Source: Hypomesus transpacificus (lineage: Eukaryota; Chordata; Actinopteri; Osmeriformes; Osmeridae). From it: a stretch of 64,000 nucleotides of DNA. The position numbers were made by a program, and so were the translations under genes. The stretch is taken from positions 15,887,484 to 15,951,483 of the forward strand of contig NC_061061.1 of the NCBI RefSeq assembly GCF_021917145.1. The letters are read 5' to 3'. Every line of letters begins with the position of its first letter. Within the stretch, counting starts at the first letter, position 1. Positions 47,560 through 64,000 of the stretch are shown here, piece after piece. Below the pieces are notes generated by a model. That model was given only the letters and a program-made list of their open reading frames with translations. It did no database searches and had not been told where the DNA came from.

Positions 47560-49895
47560 ATGCAGAGTACATGTAATGTTATTAATGCCTTTGTCAAATC
47601 AAGAAGTGCGTATCACAATGCCCCGTTAACAAACAAAATGTGCAAAGAGCTGAAGACTAAAGTGTTACGTTTGATACCGCCGACAGACAACGGTTTGACC
47701 GGCCAGCATGAGGACACACCGAACAGACACTCAGGTGACGTTAGCTAGCTTGAAACTGAAAATCGGGTTTTCTGTCGACTTCACTTTTACAATGACTTCT
47801 AATGCGTTTAAGATGTTGTTATGTATTCACGGCCTACATGGCTGGTCTGTTGCTTCTAGTTGCACGTGTTGGACACATACAGCTTCTTTTATCTTTGATA
47901 ATATGTATGGTGTAGTTATAGGCTTGTGGGATGTTTACATAACGAAAGTTGGTACTTTTAATGGCATTTGTTTGGCGTTTACGAAACACTTATTTTTTCC
48001 CGAACGTGTCAATGTTGATGACTTCATAACCCCTTTTGGTCTGTAGATGGTGCTGAAATCCTGGATGCAACTGTCCTATCTCTGAAGGAGGGTCAGGTGG
48101 TAGCTTTGCCAACTGACACAATATATGGCTTGGCTTGTCTGGCTCAAAACTCTGATGCCATCAAACGGGTGTATGAAATCAAAGGACGAAATGGTCAAAA
48201 ACCGCTGGCCATTTGCGTTGGGGAAATACAGGACATTTACAAGTAAGTGTCCATATTTTTGAGCAATAATCTCCAGTCCACATAAAAAGGTCCACAGCTA
48301 TAGAAAACACACTGCTGCACTTGCTTCTTGTTACATAAACTAATTAGTTAAATAGAATGTGGTCATGTTGGTCTATGAGGCTCATCAGTCCATGCTACAG
48401 CATGTCAAAACAAATCAAGGACAACTGTTATACCTCTATCCCATGATTGCAGGTACTGTAAGGTGTCAGTCAAAGAGGAGCTTCTGAAGGAGCTTCTGCC
48501 TGGTCCTGTCACTCTGGTTCTGCAGAGGTCTACGGTGTTGAACACAGACCTGAACCCCTTCACTCCGGTGAGACCCAGCTACCCCTCGCACTCCACCCTT
48601 CACACACCTGCAACCACACCCTACAAGAAGACAGTCCCAATTTTTCGTAATCCACATACAGTTCATAATAATATGCTGTTTTTGTTTGTTGTTTTTTCTA
48701 AAGGTCTTCCGAGTCTTTTGTATGAATTATTATCATGCGGCTTGTGTTCTTGTGGTTGTGTTCCCTTTAGCTGGTAGGTGTGCGCATCCCTAACCATCCC
48801 TTCATGAGGCGTCTGTGCCAGCTGTGTGCAGAGCCCCTGGCTCTAACCAGCGCCAACATCAGCACACACTCCAGCACTGTGGCTGTGCACGTAAGTGGAA
48901 ACCACCCTCAGTGTGTGTGTTACAACACATTTTATTTTCGAGTGGATCACTCGAAAGTCATAAAGTGTGAATTTATTGGGTGTTTAATTAATTGATTTTA
49001 TATAGCGCTTTCTACTACTCAAAGTACTCAAGGTCGCTTTACAGAGTCCAGTATTCATTCAGACACAGTCATACCGGTGGTGGTAAGCTACAACTGTAGC
49101 CACAGCTGCCCTGGGGCCGACTGACAGAAGCCTGGCTACCAATCAGCGCTTACGGCCCCTCCGATCACCACCAATATTCATTCACCTTCATACGATGCAT
49201 GTTTTTATGGTGTTTGGACTAAGCAAGGCTAGTGCTATATTACATTTTGTCATTTAGCAGACGCTCTTATCTAGAGCGACTTACAGTAAGTACAGGGACA
49301 TTCTGCCCGAGGCAAGTAGGGTGAAGTGCCTTTCCAAAGGACACAACGTCATGCGCACCGGCCGGGAATTGAACTGGCGACCTTCAGATTACTAACCCGA
49401 TGCTCTACCCGCTCAGCAGGATTCTGATTCATTTGTGTTCTACACAAATTTGTTTGTTTGTTGTGTTCATATTGGACTTTTTAAATTCCTGCAGGAGTTC
49501 CAGGACCTGTGGCCTCGTTTAGCTGTGGTAGTTGATGGTGGACCAATAGGAGACCATAGTCGGTTAGGGTCAACAGTGATTGACCTATCAGTGTTTGGAA
49601 AATACCGCATCATCAGACCTGGCTGGTGAGTCATTGATGATCTCCTATATGAACTTTAAGCTGGTTTAGGTAGCATGATGTAATTGAAAGTAGATCAATG
49701 TCTTGCATTCATTTAAGGTGAACCAAGGTTAAGTTGTAGTGTCTCAGTTTAAAATTGAACTTCAAATATGGATGTAAGCTTGTTGATAAGAGCTCACAAG
49801 TCAAACCACTCCTTTTATCTTTCAGTGCTTTTTCTGCCACTGTGGATTTGCTGGAGCGTAAATATGGACTGCTGGAGGACACAGAAAATCATTGA
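47560..49895 (+). CDS. yrdc: YrdC domain protein, threonylcarbamoyl-AMP synthase, complete
   Basis: Six exons, 268 aa, phases consistent: 47560-47734, 48047-48242, 48453-48567, 48771-48890, 49495-49625, 49826-49895 (TGA). The Sua5/YciO/YrdC domain shows PTDTIYGLACLA, KGRNGQKPLAICV, LLPGPVTLVL, LALTSANIS and GSTVIDLS...IIRPG, covering the ATP/threonine/bicarbonate site. The enzyme makes threonylcarbamoyl-AMP, used to form t6A at position 37 of ANN-decoding tRNAs in cytosol and mitochondria. The first exon has many Lys/Arg and few acidic residues near its start, compatible with a mitochondrial presequence. Length is close to the human protein (279 aa). The start could be Met26 at 47638 because the upstream gene begins only 41 bp before the first ATG. 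Introns 4 and 5 flank repeats. Confidence 0.96.
48996..49205 (+). repeat. interspersed repeat in yrdc intron 4
   Basis: Begins TATATAGCGCTTTCTACTAC with AGCGCT/AAGGTCGCTTTACA motifs and includes CCGGTGGTGGTAAGCTACAA and a GGCCCCTCCGATCACCACC end. This AGCGCTTT...GCTTTACA layout is a repeat type I recall from many fish introns. Family not assigned. Confidence 0.55.
49240..49420 (-). mobile_element. tRNA-derived SINE, copy 4
   Basis: Same family as the other copies, minus orientation. Tail motif ATTTAGCAGACGCTCTTATC, body GGTGAAGTGCC, and a degenerate tRNA-like head with GAGCGGGTAG. It has diverged most at the head. It lies directly after the other repeat in yrdc intron 4. Confidence 0.85.
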
Positions 49896-50514
49896 GGATT
49901 TGTTCCTACTCACTGGCTGAAATGCACAAGCAGCTGTATCCATTTTCTCTATAGCCAATGAAAAATCTCCCTCCGGTGGCAATGTTTGATAGGCTGAGGG
50001 TTAAACATTTTTAAAGTAATGTTGTGGTGTTATCTACCTCAGATTATGGACCTATGGAGTTCATTTGTTTTGGGTGATCAGTTATTTGGGCCTCAACTTA
50101 CATGGGTCAATCTTAGCAACAAACCCAACTATCTCTGCTATGTCAGACTGGGACGAGGGCCAGAGAATGACAGTTGGTGGTTGTAGTTGTTCTTTCTTCA
50201 GGACCTGCGGGAGTCTTTGAGTCTCAATGTGCTCTCTGCCTGGAAATTAAATGAAAATTCCTTTTTGAGGGGATTTGTAATTTAAAAGTTTTTGAAATTG
50301 TATTTATTTGTTGGAGTGCATTGGTGTGGTTTTTTGTTTTCTTTTTAACAGTTGTATATATACCTCTGTGATTTTGACAATACATCAAATGATGGAATGT
50401 GGATTTTCTTTCTCCCTGTGCATTCACATGGCTTTGTTGGCAGTTCCTCAACTACATTGTACAGTGGCATGTCATATAAAATAACAGCTTTTGTTGATAT
50501 CTGCTCATGTTAAC

Positions 50515-50520
50515 AATAAA
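50515..50520 (+). terminator. yrdc: polyadenylation signal AATAAA
   Basis: First clear AATAAA after the yrdc stop, giving a 3' UTR of about 640 bp. Confidence 0.55.
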
Positions 50521-50539
50521 TTCCTGAAATACTTTTTAA

Positions 50540-51242
50540 ATTAACTTTTTTTTCCATTAAAAACTGATGAGTAGCTGGTTGAATTTTGAATCATATACTT
50601 TCTTCCTTCATTTTGAGTATGGAATCCTGAAACGGATCATATGGCAAATGTGTCTTAAGTAGTTCAGCTCATAAGCAAGACTTTTTTTCCTAAAATCTGC
50701 CCATATTAGTTCATGTACAATAGGCTTCATATCATTTTTTACAATTGGCTTTTATGCGCTCTGTCCATCATTCTTGTTCCAGTATCTCACTTTACCAGCC
50801 CTAAACAGGAGGAAGAGATATTTTCAGAATTTTTTAAAACAAAGTTAAACCAGCTTGCGTACTCTGGAACAAGAACATTGATCTGAATAGACAGTCGAAT
50901 ATTGTCTAGAGTTGGTGTTTTCCACTGTGGGGGAAAAGTAACCCATAACAGACATGGCTGTTGTACTCAACTGAGTGGATATCCAATCATGCTCTGGTGG
51001 TCCTCCATCTCTGTGGAGATGCTTGCTTGACTTGCCCGTCCCCCTACCGATGTGCACCGCTAAACCATTCGGTGGTCAACCGTAAACCGTGTCCTAGGGC
51101 TGTTGTCTGCTGTTTTGAAGCCACACGAACATTAAAACGTGCTGCAGGCCATGATTAGAAGATGAACACCACGACACAACTGTTTTCTCATCCTGTAGCC
51201 TTATTTGGTTTGGTTGGTTAACGCTCCTGAAAACCAATATGT
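50540..51242. other. spacer between convergent yrdc and maneal
   Basis: No exon or repeat of note. It contains short unsupported ORFs on both strands. Confidence 0.6.
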
Positions 51243-51248
51243 TTTATT
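51243..51248 (-). terminator. maneal: possible polyadenylation signal of maneal
   Basis: Reads AATAAA on the minus strand, about 450 bp after the maneal stop codon. Other weaker signals could be used. Confidence 0.4.
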
Positions 51249-51701
51249 TACTCTGTCGTAACTATAATGAGGGATGTGGTGCTGAAAGGAAATTACTGCT
51301 ACTTGTAAGCAAGGTTATGTGGCGAGAATTACATACTACACTGAGCAGTAGTTCCTCGGGTAGGACAAAGTGATGTATTCATAATGCATAAAATACACAG
51401 GGTACTGTACGGTTTACTTGAAAGTGTCCATGCGTGAAGAGAGGAAGGGGTCGCCTGATTATAAGAAGGGTTCCGTGGAGGACTGAGACGAGCAAGTCTC
51501 TGCAGCACTTGGAAGTCTGAGCTGTCATTGGCCAAAATAGTTTCAAATAAAACCACACAATGCCACTAAGGGCTGAGAAGAGTTCAACCAAGAGTGAGAT
51601 TCTCGACCTCACACGTTTTTTCCATGTGTACTGGCACACATCCACAAAGGTACTACCCCCGCTGAATAGTCTGCCAGTCCATACACACACGCTAAGCCAG
51701 T

Positions 51702-59043
<7,342 letters not shown>

Positions 59044-62000
59044 GGTACATAAAGGTCTCGCGGAGGCTATTCCGTTCTGTGTGAGAAGCGCGTTGAATTG
59101 CGCTGCCACCGAGTCGATGCAAAACAAGACCCCTTTATGTTCTCCTTTCCTAAAACGCTTACTGTAAATCAATTAATGATCAAAATATTATCTCGAGATG
59201 TGTTCAGCAAAAAAAGTAAGTTATAGACACAATGATATCCACGGAAATCGAAATAACTTAATCATAATGCAGAATCAGAGTCAATTCAACTCATCATAAC
59301 TTAATGAATGAGAGTTGATGGCAGATGACAGTGTCATTTCCGCTACGCTTTTTGACGCAGTGGCAATAGAGTTGACATGAACTCGCAATTAAAATGTCAA
59401 TAGTTTGTTTGTTATACACTTAAGTGGGTATTAGTAGACAGTGGTTTGAAGTGGTCAGGAAGTTAACTTCCCCAAAACAAGAGAACACAAAAAACGAGAG
59501 ATTACTGAATGCCTAGACCTCCTAACCGCAACAACGTAGACTTTTTACCTTGTGAGCTGAGGGAGTTTTGGGCTAAATGTCGAATGGGAAAATATGTGGC
59601 GTCATCCAGTGGCATACCCTCCTTGTCAAGCAATATAATATAATACAATATAATCCTCTGATATCTTTCAATCGTCCACAGTCGTCCCCACTGATCGCTG
59701 AATTGTCACACATGTTGTCATCGTTCCTGCCCTCTCCTCTTGTTTACACGCTTTCTAGGGCTTTCTCACTGGTGTTCACAAATGTACGCCAACGGAAAAG
59801 CAACGAGGACAGCAGACCGCAGTCGAAATTCTAAGCAACAGGATCGTCTTACGGAAGCGCTTTCTGGTTGCTGTCCATGGTAGCACCTAGCCACACAGCT
59901 TTGCTGATGGTTGTGTTAAGATACGTTTATTTAAGCTGTGAAGGAGGCGGGGTCTTTTGAGTTTTCCCGTTTTTATTTATATATATATTTATCTGCATGT
60001 GTTACGCAGCAGGAATTGTGATGGCTATACTATGACTATGTAAAACAAACTGAAATACTTGCAGAAGCAACCCCCCCCCCCCCATCCCCCTTCCAGAACA
60101 CACACGCTCACCTTTGACCACAACCATGTTATTCCCCAAAAAACAAAAGATTTAACTAAAACAGGCTCGAGGGTGTCTATCACATCGTTTCAGCATCCTC
60201 ATCAGCGGCTTAATTTACCTATAAAGATGAGCCGCTGCACACGCCAGGGCGGGCGTCAGATGCTTCCACGCCACGATGTCAAACAAGGGTAGACGTTTGG
60301 AAAAACAACCACTCTTATGCATACATAACTTGCAGTGACGTGGTTTTAGTTCTGTATGTTTCTTAAAACGTGGAAAGTATATCGTCATGGACAGAAAAAA
60401 TATGAAAGTAGTGCATGCAAAGATGCATGCAATATAAAACTGAATATTCACACTGACTAAACACTGGTTATCAGAAATGAGAGTGGCCTGCTTAGGTAGT
60501 CTACACGAACCACTAACATTTTCAAATAGGAAGAATAATTGAGTCCCAGTGTCTAAAATCGAACTTTACAGAGAATGTCTACTGATGAAAAAAGAAAGAA
60601 TACTGGCATCTTGTGGTCGAGGGCTAATGTTTCGAGGATCGGTATTGCATGCAATCCATGAGTGGATAAAATGTCTATATTAACAGAATCAGTAGCCTAC
60701 TTAGTGTACTTTGATCCACTAGAGTACTCAACTCCAAACACCTTCCTATTGTTCTGGGGTTTCTGAGACGAAATAATATTCAAACCTACAAAAAAAAAAT
60801 CATCAATCTCAGTACATGGCTTGTATCCTTCTAAAATCACCCCAAAACTAAGTAAGAAAAGTAAGGCCAATTGTCTGAGGTAAAACTGGTGTGAGAAGGA
60901 AGGTGGGAAATTAGACAGCGGGCAGTTATAGTCTCATTGGCATTTAGGCTATATATTATGCTTTACCTCTGGGGGACGCTAGAGAGTTAACAAAACAGCT
61001 GATGTTGTTTCGGACTTTTTGATAGTATTCTACACTTAAAGCTGTAAGCAAATGTCACATGTGTATTCAAATTGTTATTATGATATATTCATTTTTTTTT
61101 TTGTTATGAGATAAATAAGTCACTTGGTCATTGTGACTGCAAGGTAACAGGTGTTAATATTTTTATAAAGAAATTGGGTTGAAAAGAGTAGCAATATATA
61201 TGTGTCTTTCTATTTGAAAACATTTAGCTACTCTCGCCTTTTTGCGCTCACAAAAACGCTGTCCTTGGTGCTGAAACTTGGAAGCCAAGCAATGCAAAAG
61301 CCCCCTAACATGAACGATTTTAGCAGCGTAGATGTGTAGATACTTGTAGTTGACTCTCTCTTTTTCTCTGCCCATCCCTTGCATCCCTTGCATCCCTTGC
61401 AAGCCATAAGCTGATGGTTTTTCAAAACCATAGACAACGTCACGCAGAGAATCAGAAGGAAAGTTGGCCTGCTTTTTAGTAGTTAAACAAACTTCTCATG
61501 GCTTCCTTCAAACTTTTATCTAAAAACTGCAACCTAAACAGTGTTTGGGTTAGGTATGAATCTCAAATGACCGTCTTTGGCATAAATGAACAACACGTGG
61601 TTATTTTTCTTCTGCAGCAGATTTCTAAAAGCTTTCATTTGCAGCCTGACTCTTCTATGGAAAGGAGATCATTATCATACAAAACGTGATTGTGTAAAAC
61701 CTGCTGATCCGTAGAACAAATGAACAACCAGTGGGACAAGCGAAGTCTGGTCAACATGACATTGTTTAGCAAATGAAGTCAAAATATTGACAACTTTCTG
61801 TCGTTTTTGGTTTAGTGCCGTCCACCTTTAACGCAAAGCATAAGCTACGTTACTTTCACAGTGTTTGTAGTAAACTTTAAACTTTTGTAGCCTACAATTT
61901 ATTTGAACCGTTGCCTAAAATCAGGCCTAACCCGGCTTTGTGGCCAAATCAATTTACTATTAAAAGAAATACATGTAACCAAGTGGTACTGCTGTAAAAA

Positions 62001-63753
62001 ACTCATCTCAATCATCATTCAGACATCCAAACTTTTTATCTTAACACAGCTCGTGATAAAGCTGTTACATGGCCAAAAATATAATAATGTTGCATTATAA
62101 GGCCACGGGTTCTCTTTAGGCTTGCAACGCCTAGTCTTCGAGCTCGCTTGCAGATGGCTAAACCTTCGTTTGAAACTCTCCTGGGTCTTTAACACCACAA
62201 GGGGTCGTGATCATATTAGGACTGATAAAAGGCTATCATCGTCGTATAGCCTAATCATATTCTTCCCAAATTGACATGCACCAAATAAAGAAAATGTAGA
62301 AGATGTTTGCTGTTTTTGTATAGATTTTTCAGAATCAGAAATAAATGTGATATTTATTACGTTTTCTGCGTCTTTTCTTGCATAAAAACGCATGCTTACA
62401 ATGTAAAAGGCCACCTAATAATTGTAATATTAGCCTTAAAAAATAAGATTCGACCGTACATTACGTTCGACAGTAAAATGATTACCTTATAACAGTGATA
62501 ATAATGGATGTCTTATTGCACATGCATTACTGTTGACGATATGACAATTGCTATAGGTCCAGTAGTCTATCGAGGAATAGTAAATGTTATACTGTTATTA
62601 TTGTTGTTTTTTATTGTTATTACGTAGTAGCCTATAGCTAGTCTATATTTTCTTTGTAGGATAGTTCTTTAATATTTGTTTATCTTAATCATTTTAGAAT
62701 TTAGAGAAGTTCTGAACCACTACTTGGTCTCTTGTCCCGTAATTTATCACTCTACAAGGACAAGAGTCAACAGTCATCTTAACATATGTGATCAATCACT
62801 ATTGATCTATGAATTCGTTAGACCAGCTTGGCCTGCTTTTGTACAACACCTCTGTTAGGGTTTAATATATTACCTAGCGTTTTATTTTGAGCAATTGATT
62901 AATGAAATGTTTTTTTTTTACCTCATTTCTGACTAAACATCAATTTGGCATTATTTTCTTCTTCAAAAAGGCATCAATGAATACTACTGAGCTGTCACAC
63001 CCTTCCCCCTCCAATTTCTTGCTGAAAACGATTCACATCTGGTTTACCTCTTCAATCTATTGTTTTGCATGCGTCAGCAACTTACTGCAGCAATAGAATG
63101 ACTGATTCTCATGGAAAGTATGAGTTTAATGATAACCCAATCACACAAATGTTTAGAGAATATCCTGAATCCACGAAAGAAAAACATTTAGAACAAATAA
63201 TGTACACTCGTACAATGGCAAAGCAAATGTGAAAATGCATCAACAACGGCTAGAAAATATCCTCACATGCTTTTCTATCGTGATATCTTCAAATTACGGA
63301 GGATTTTAAACATTTCTGTTTTCATGATCTAAGAAGACTATTTGGATAGCATGTTGGCATATCGGTGCCTTTTGCTATGACGATGCAGTTTATATACAAA
63401 TTGATAGCATTTTATGCATCCGGCTTACATACAACGGGGCTGTGAAATACTCCTGATCTAGCGCCGTGATATGAGGCGGTCGATACGGAGGTCTCAAATT
63501 GTGATTGGTCACTTGCCACATTTGGGCCCTTCAGCCATGGGATGTTCAATTTATCAGAGTATTGACTGTGATTGAGAATCACGTGGACATGACCGAGAAA
63601 GGTGGGTGGGGGTTGTTGGTCGAGGTGCAAAATGGTCATTTATATTGACCAACAGAAGTGACCACACAGCAGGAAGGAAGAAAGAATCCTTGAGGGCCCC
63701 CGAAACACCGAGCCAAAGGGAACGGGGAATATTCTTAAGAAAACGGAGAAAGC
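59044..63753. other. maneal upstream region and intergenic DNA, no gene recognised
   Basis: The maneal promoter should lie in the first few hundred bases (about 59,050-59,400). Beyond that the sequence is AT-rich with a poly(C) run at 60069-60083 and a 10-bp triplicate (GCATCCCTTG) near 61378-61400. ORFs here lack splice context and domains. Confidence 0.55.
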
Positions 63754-63763
63754 ATGGCAGAAG
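63754..63763 (+). other. possible start of a first coding exon (low confidence)
   Basis: ATGGCAGAAG followed by a GTACTC donor-like site. The upstream 130 bp is purine-rich with a few CpGs, like a 5' UTR. Nothing downstream in the window confirms it. Confidence 0.15.
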
Positions 63764-64000
63764 GTACTCTTGTTTTATCCAAAACATGGTTCGTTTCTAG
63801 TTTAAATGGTTTAGGAGGCTGGGTTTCCTTGCATTGTCTTTCAGGTTTGGAGGATTCTCCTATTCGAATTCTATTCGGTGACCCCCACCCCTCATTGTTT
63901 GGGGGAATAGGTTCCCAGCCCCTTTTGTTTACCTCGCTCTCCCGCTTTCTCCCTGGCCCTCACGTTGGCTCTTAAGAGCATTTTGCACGAAAGTGGCAAA

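Noticed and set aside
59044..59172. Upstream in-frame extension of maneal to an earlier ATG (MIYSKRF...)
   Set aside because: The family starts at MARxRxxAC followed directly by the membrane anchor. The extension would put 43 residues before the anchor and has no match.
61163..61443. ORFs starting with repeated Met-Gln-Gly or Cys-Lys-Gly
   Set aside because: Produced by a 10-bp triplicate. No splice or domain evidence.
63754..63975. 73-codon ORF at the right edge
   Set aside because: After the first ten bases it reads through a donor-like GTACTC into AT-rich sequence. Not protein-like beyond that, so only a possible first exon start was kept, at low confidence.

Overview
The window is nuclear DNA from a ray-finned (teleost) fish. 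The evidence is intron-rich vertebrate genes with GT-AG introns, a tRNA-derived SINE family typical of fish (four near-complete copies plus two tails), long CT/GA/CA microsatellites, and a gene set matching human 1p34.3 (ZC3H12A, INPP5B, MTF1, YRDC, MANEAL). I cannot fix the species. Gene calls come from recognising protein families and following exon phases by hand. For five multi-exon models the spliced exon lengths sum to an exact number of codons.

Layout, left to right: (1) 346-2048 (+), the 3' part of zc3h12a (Regnase-1), with a 3' UTR to about 3.6 kb. (2) 5.2-7.3 kb (-), the 3' part of an unnamed coiled-coil/CAP-Gly gene. (3) 12.5-15.4 kb (+), a complete eight-exon gene I cannot name: signal peptide, mucin-like Thr/Ser/Pro repeats, two 12-cysteine Ly6/uPAR-like modules and a GPI-type tail. 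(4) 16.6-17.9 kb (+), an unidentified gene whose frame is interrupted by a 43-bp minisatellite and by an in-frame TAG. (5) 18.6-32.9 kb (+), complete inpp5b (23 exons, 902 aa), with two U12-type introns. (6) 35.4-43.0 kb (+), complete mtf1 (10 coding exons, 812 aa, six zinc fingers), with a 3.5 kb 3' UTR. (7) 46.7-47.5 kb (-), a 93-aa small coiled-coil gene head-to-head with yrdc, the positional candidate for C1orf122. (8) 47.6-49.9 kb (+), complete yrdc (268 aa). (9) 51.7-59.0 kb (-), complete maneal (444 aa). (10) 59-64 kb, no recognisable gene.

These genes are not an operon and do not form one pathway. They are a conserved vertebrate neighbourhood: Regnase-1 degrades immune mRNAs, INPP5B hydrolyses PtdIns(4,5)P2 and related inositides, MTF1 is the zinc-sensing transcription factor, YRDC makes the t6A tRNA precursor, and MANEAL is a Golgi endomannosidase homologue. 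The parts without an obvious human counterpart are the mucin/Ly6-like gene, the CAP-Gly gene and the interrupted gene, all between zc3h12a and inpp5b. The most unusual sequence features are minisatellites that duplicate splice sites (a donor in mtf1, an acceptor in the 16.6-kb gene), a GC-AG mtf1 intron largely filled by a SINE, and an apparent GT-AT U12 intron in inpp5b.
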